Notes under the pieces: generated by a model
The model's database searches: none
What the model was told of the DNA's origin: nothing
Seen by the model: only the letters and a program-made list of their open reading frames with translations
Made by a program: the position numbers and the translations under genes
NCBI GenBank assembly: GCA_019802505.1
Contig: JAFMOC010000104.1
Span: forward strand, 677,001-741,000
Reading direction: 5' to 3'
Length of the DNA: 64,000 nucleotides
DNA from: Corydoras sp. C115
Taxonomy: Eukaryota > Chordata > Actinopteri > Siluriformes > Callichthyidae
Shown: positions 62,634 to 64,000 of the stretch, piece after piece
Layout: each line of letters starts with the position of its first letter
How positions within the stretch are numbered: the stretch's first letter is position 1

Positions 62634-62725
62634 GTGAGTTTTGCTTTGGAATCTGCAGAGTCGAGTTTATTTACCACATGGTGTTGCCAGCCACTTTAAT
62701 GGCTCTTGGGTGGCCCCTGCTCTAG

Positions 62726-63812
62726 GCTGGATGTATCACGCAGAGCAGCAGTATTCTGGCCAGTACACATGGGACTCCTACCCCTCTGGTGGTTCTAGCA
62801 GAGCATCATGGGCTCCTGGCTCCAGCCGCCAATGGCCAGCTCAGTCCAGGTATGCTCCAGCTCCCCAACACTTAATCTTAATTTTACTAGTCGGTATATG
62901 TCATAGCTGTGTTTATCAACAGAGACCGCGGCAGTGTGTACCATTCACAGCACCCATCCCTGAGCCATACGTCAGGAAGAAACTATCATAAAGCTTATAA
63001 CAACAGGTCAGTCACAACCACACTGGGCCTATTTCATAATCTTGCACACAATAACTGGTTAGGTCTGGAACTAAAAATACACTCCTGCTTCAGGTGTAAT
63101 GTTGATGGTATGACTTAAAGTAGGGTTTCATTCATTATTCTAATAAATCGTACAGTTTACATGATGATAACTTTCAGCCTCCTAAATGTTGTCTGGTTTT
63201 CCCCAGACCTCCAGAGTTCAACAGGAACAGAGTACATGATTACCCCAGAGAAAGAGGCCAGCACAGCAGAGATCGGCTTGCTCCGTGGCCCTGGGGTTCA
63301 AACCAGCATCAGAACCCAGATCGTCTCTCTCTCAATGGCTACAGCTCAGGGTGTGGAGGACGCACAACGAATAATCAGCTTCAAAGGGTAAGGAAGATTA
63401 TAAACGTGCAAGACAGGAAATGGTGAACCAATAAGGTGTTAGGTTTGATAAGCAAGGGTGGAATTAATTAATATTTAAGCTGATGTACTGTGGTACCTAG
63501 ATCAAAGTTTGTGGAAAGGATTTCTCAACAGTTACGAGAAGCATGACCTCATTGATCATGTTTGGATTTCATTAATCAGCTTGGCAACCCAGAAAACCTG
63601 CAGATGTGGTCACACATTTTAATGTAATTACCCACTTTTTTCATTAGTATGGAGGCCCTTACCAGCAGCAGCGTCCCCCGCTGGACAGGGGTCCAGCATC
63701 CCCTTGCAGATACCTACAAAGTCCCTCACACAAACGACCAGCCCATCGCAACTCCTCACCATCCAGAGCTGACTGTCCCAACAAGAGGAGCAAAAGCACC
63801 AACTCTAACCAG
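62726..63812 (+). CDS. kdm6b: 5' end of a gene, tentatively kdm6b (H3K27 demethylase); continues beyond the window
   Basis: Exons 62726-62849 (ATG at 62731), 62923-63006, 63207-63387 and 63648-63812 have good splice sites and join in frame to 183 codons without a stop. The protein starts MYHAEQQYSGQYTWDSYPSG and is rich in Ser, Arg, Gln, Tyr and Pro, with no folded domain or membrane segment. It looks like the disordered N-terminus of a nuclear protein; KRPAHRN and CPNKRSK could be nuclear localisation signals. The kdm6b call rests on position: human KDM6B lies downstream of EFNB3 on the same strand and has a long disordered N-terminus before its JmjC domain. The catalytic part would lie outside the window. 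The exon set is firm; the gene name is not. Confidence 0.55.
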
Positions 63813-64000
63813 GTCTGTGCTCTTGGACTTTTACCCAAGATCTACACCTGAACATTTAAGTGTTAACTAAACAGTCAGCTGCACATGTAACTGTAGGATA
63901 TTCTACCACCATTTTCTGGACAGCATGAAAACACATGGCTCGAGATAATGCGATAAGAAGTTTTCAATGACAGCTTTAGAAATGGGAGCAGTGGACCTAT
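63813..64000 (+). other. start of the next intron of the third gene
   Basis: Donor CTAACCAG|GTCTGTG. No further acceptor is identifiable before the window ends. Confidence 0.55.

Overview
This is vertebrate nuclear DNA from a ray-finned fish. The reasons are spliced genes with GT-AG introns, proteins of vertebrate families, dense (TG)n/(CA)n microsatellites, and about two dozen copies of one tRNA-derived SINE of the DANA/Mermaid type known from zebrafish and catfishes. An otophysan fish, perhaps a catfish, is likely; this is inference from repeat style and was not tested by a search. Nothing looks prokaryotic: there is no operon, CRISPR array, rRNA or phage.

Layout, all genes on the plus strand. 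(1) 9-7656: the last 22 exons (963 codons) of gigyf1, the GYF-domain adaptor that works with 4EHP (eIF4E2) in translational repression. Its 3' UTR may run to about 12.7 kb. (2) 13.96-14.30 kb: CpG-bearing candidate promoter and 5' noncoding exon, followed by efnb3 (ephrin-B3) at 14830-30665. It has four coding exons with 6.1 kb and 8.6 kb first introns and encodes 336 residues. (3) 30.7-58.9 kb: a long gene-poor stretch of SINEs, hAT and Tc1/mariner remnants, an L2 LINE end, microsatellites and a 1.7 kb minisatellite. (4) 62558 to beyond the window end: the 5' end of a third gene. One noncoding exon is followed by four coding exons (183 codons visible), tentatively kdm6b because it lies downstream of efnb3 in the same orientation, as KDM6B does in human 17p13.1.

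The neighbours do not form one pathway. gigyf1 acts on mRNA in the cytoplasm, ephrin-B3 is a membrane ligand for Eph receptors in axon guidance and boundary formation, and kdm6b would be a nuclear H3K27 demethylase. The most interesting structure is at repeat level. TG tracts sit directly on several splice sites of gigyf1 and efnb3, and one gigyf1 intron is almost wholly a 1 kb UG-rich array that begins at its 5' splice site. Two SINEs are fused head to head as a foldback. A SINE has landed in the target-site duplication of a hAT MITE. I found no convincing wholly new biological system.
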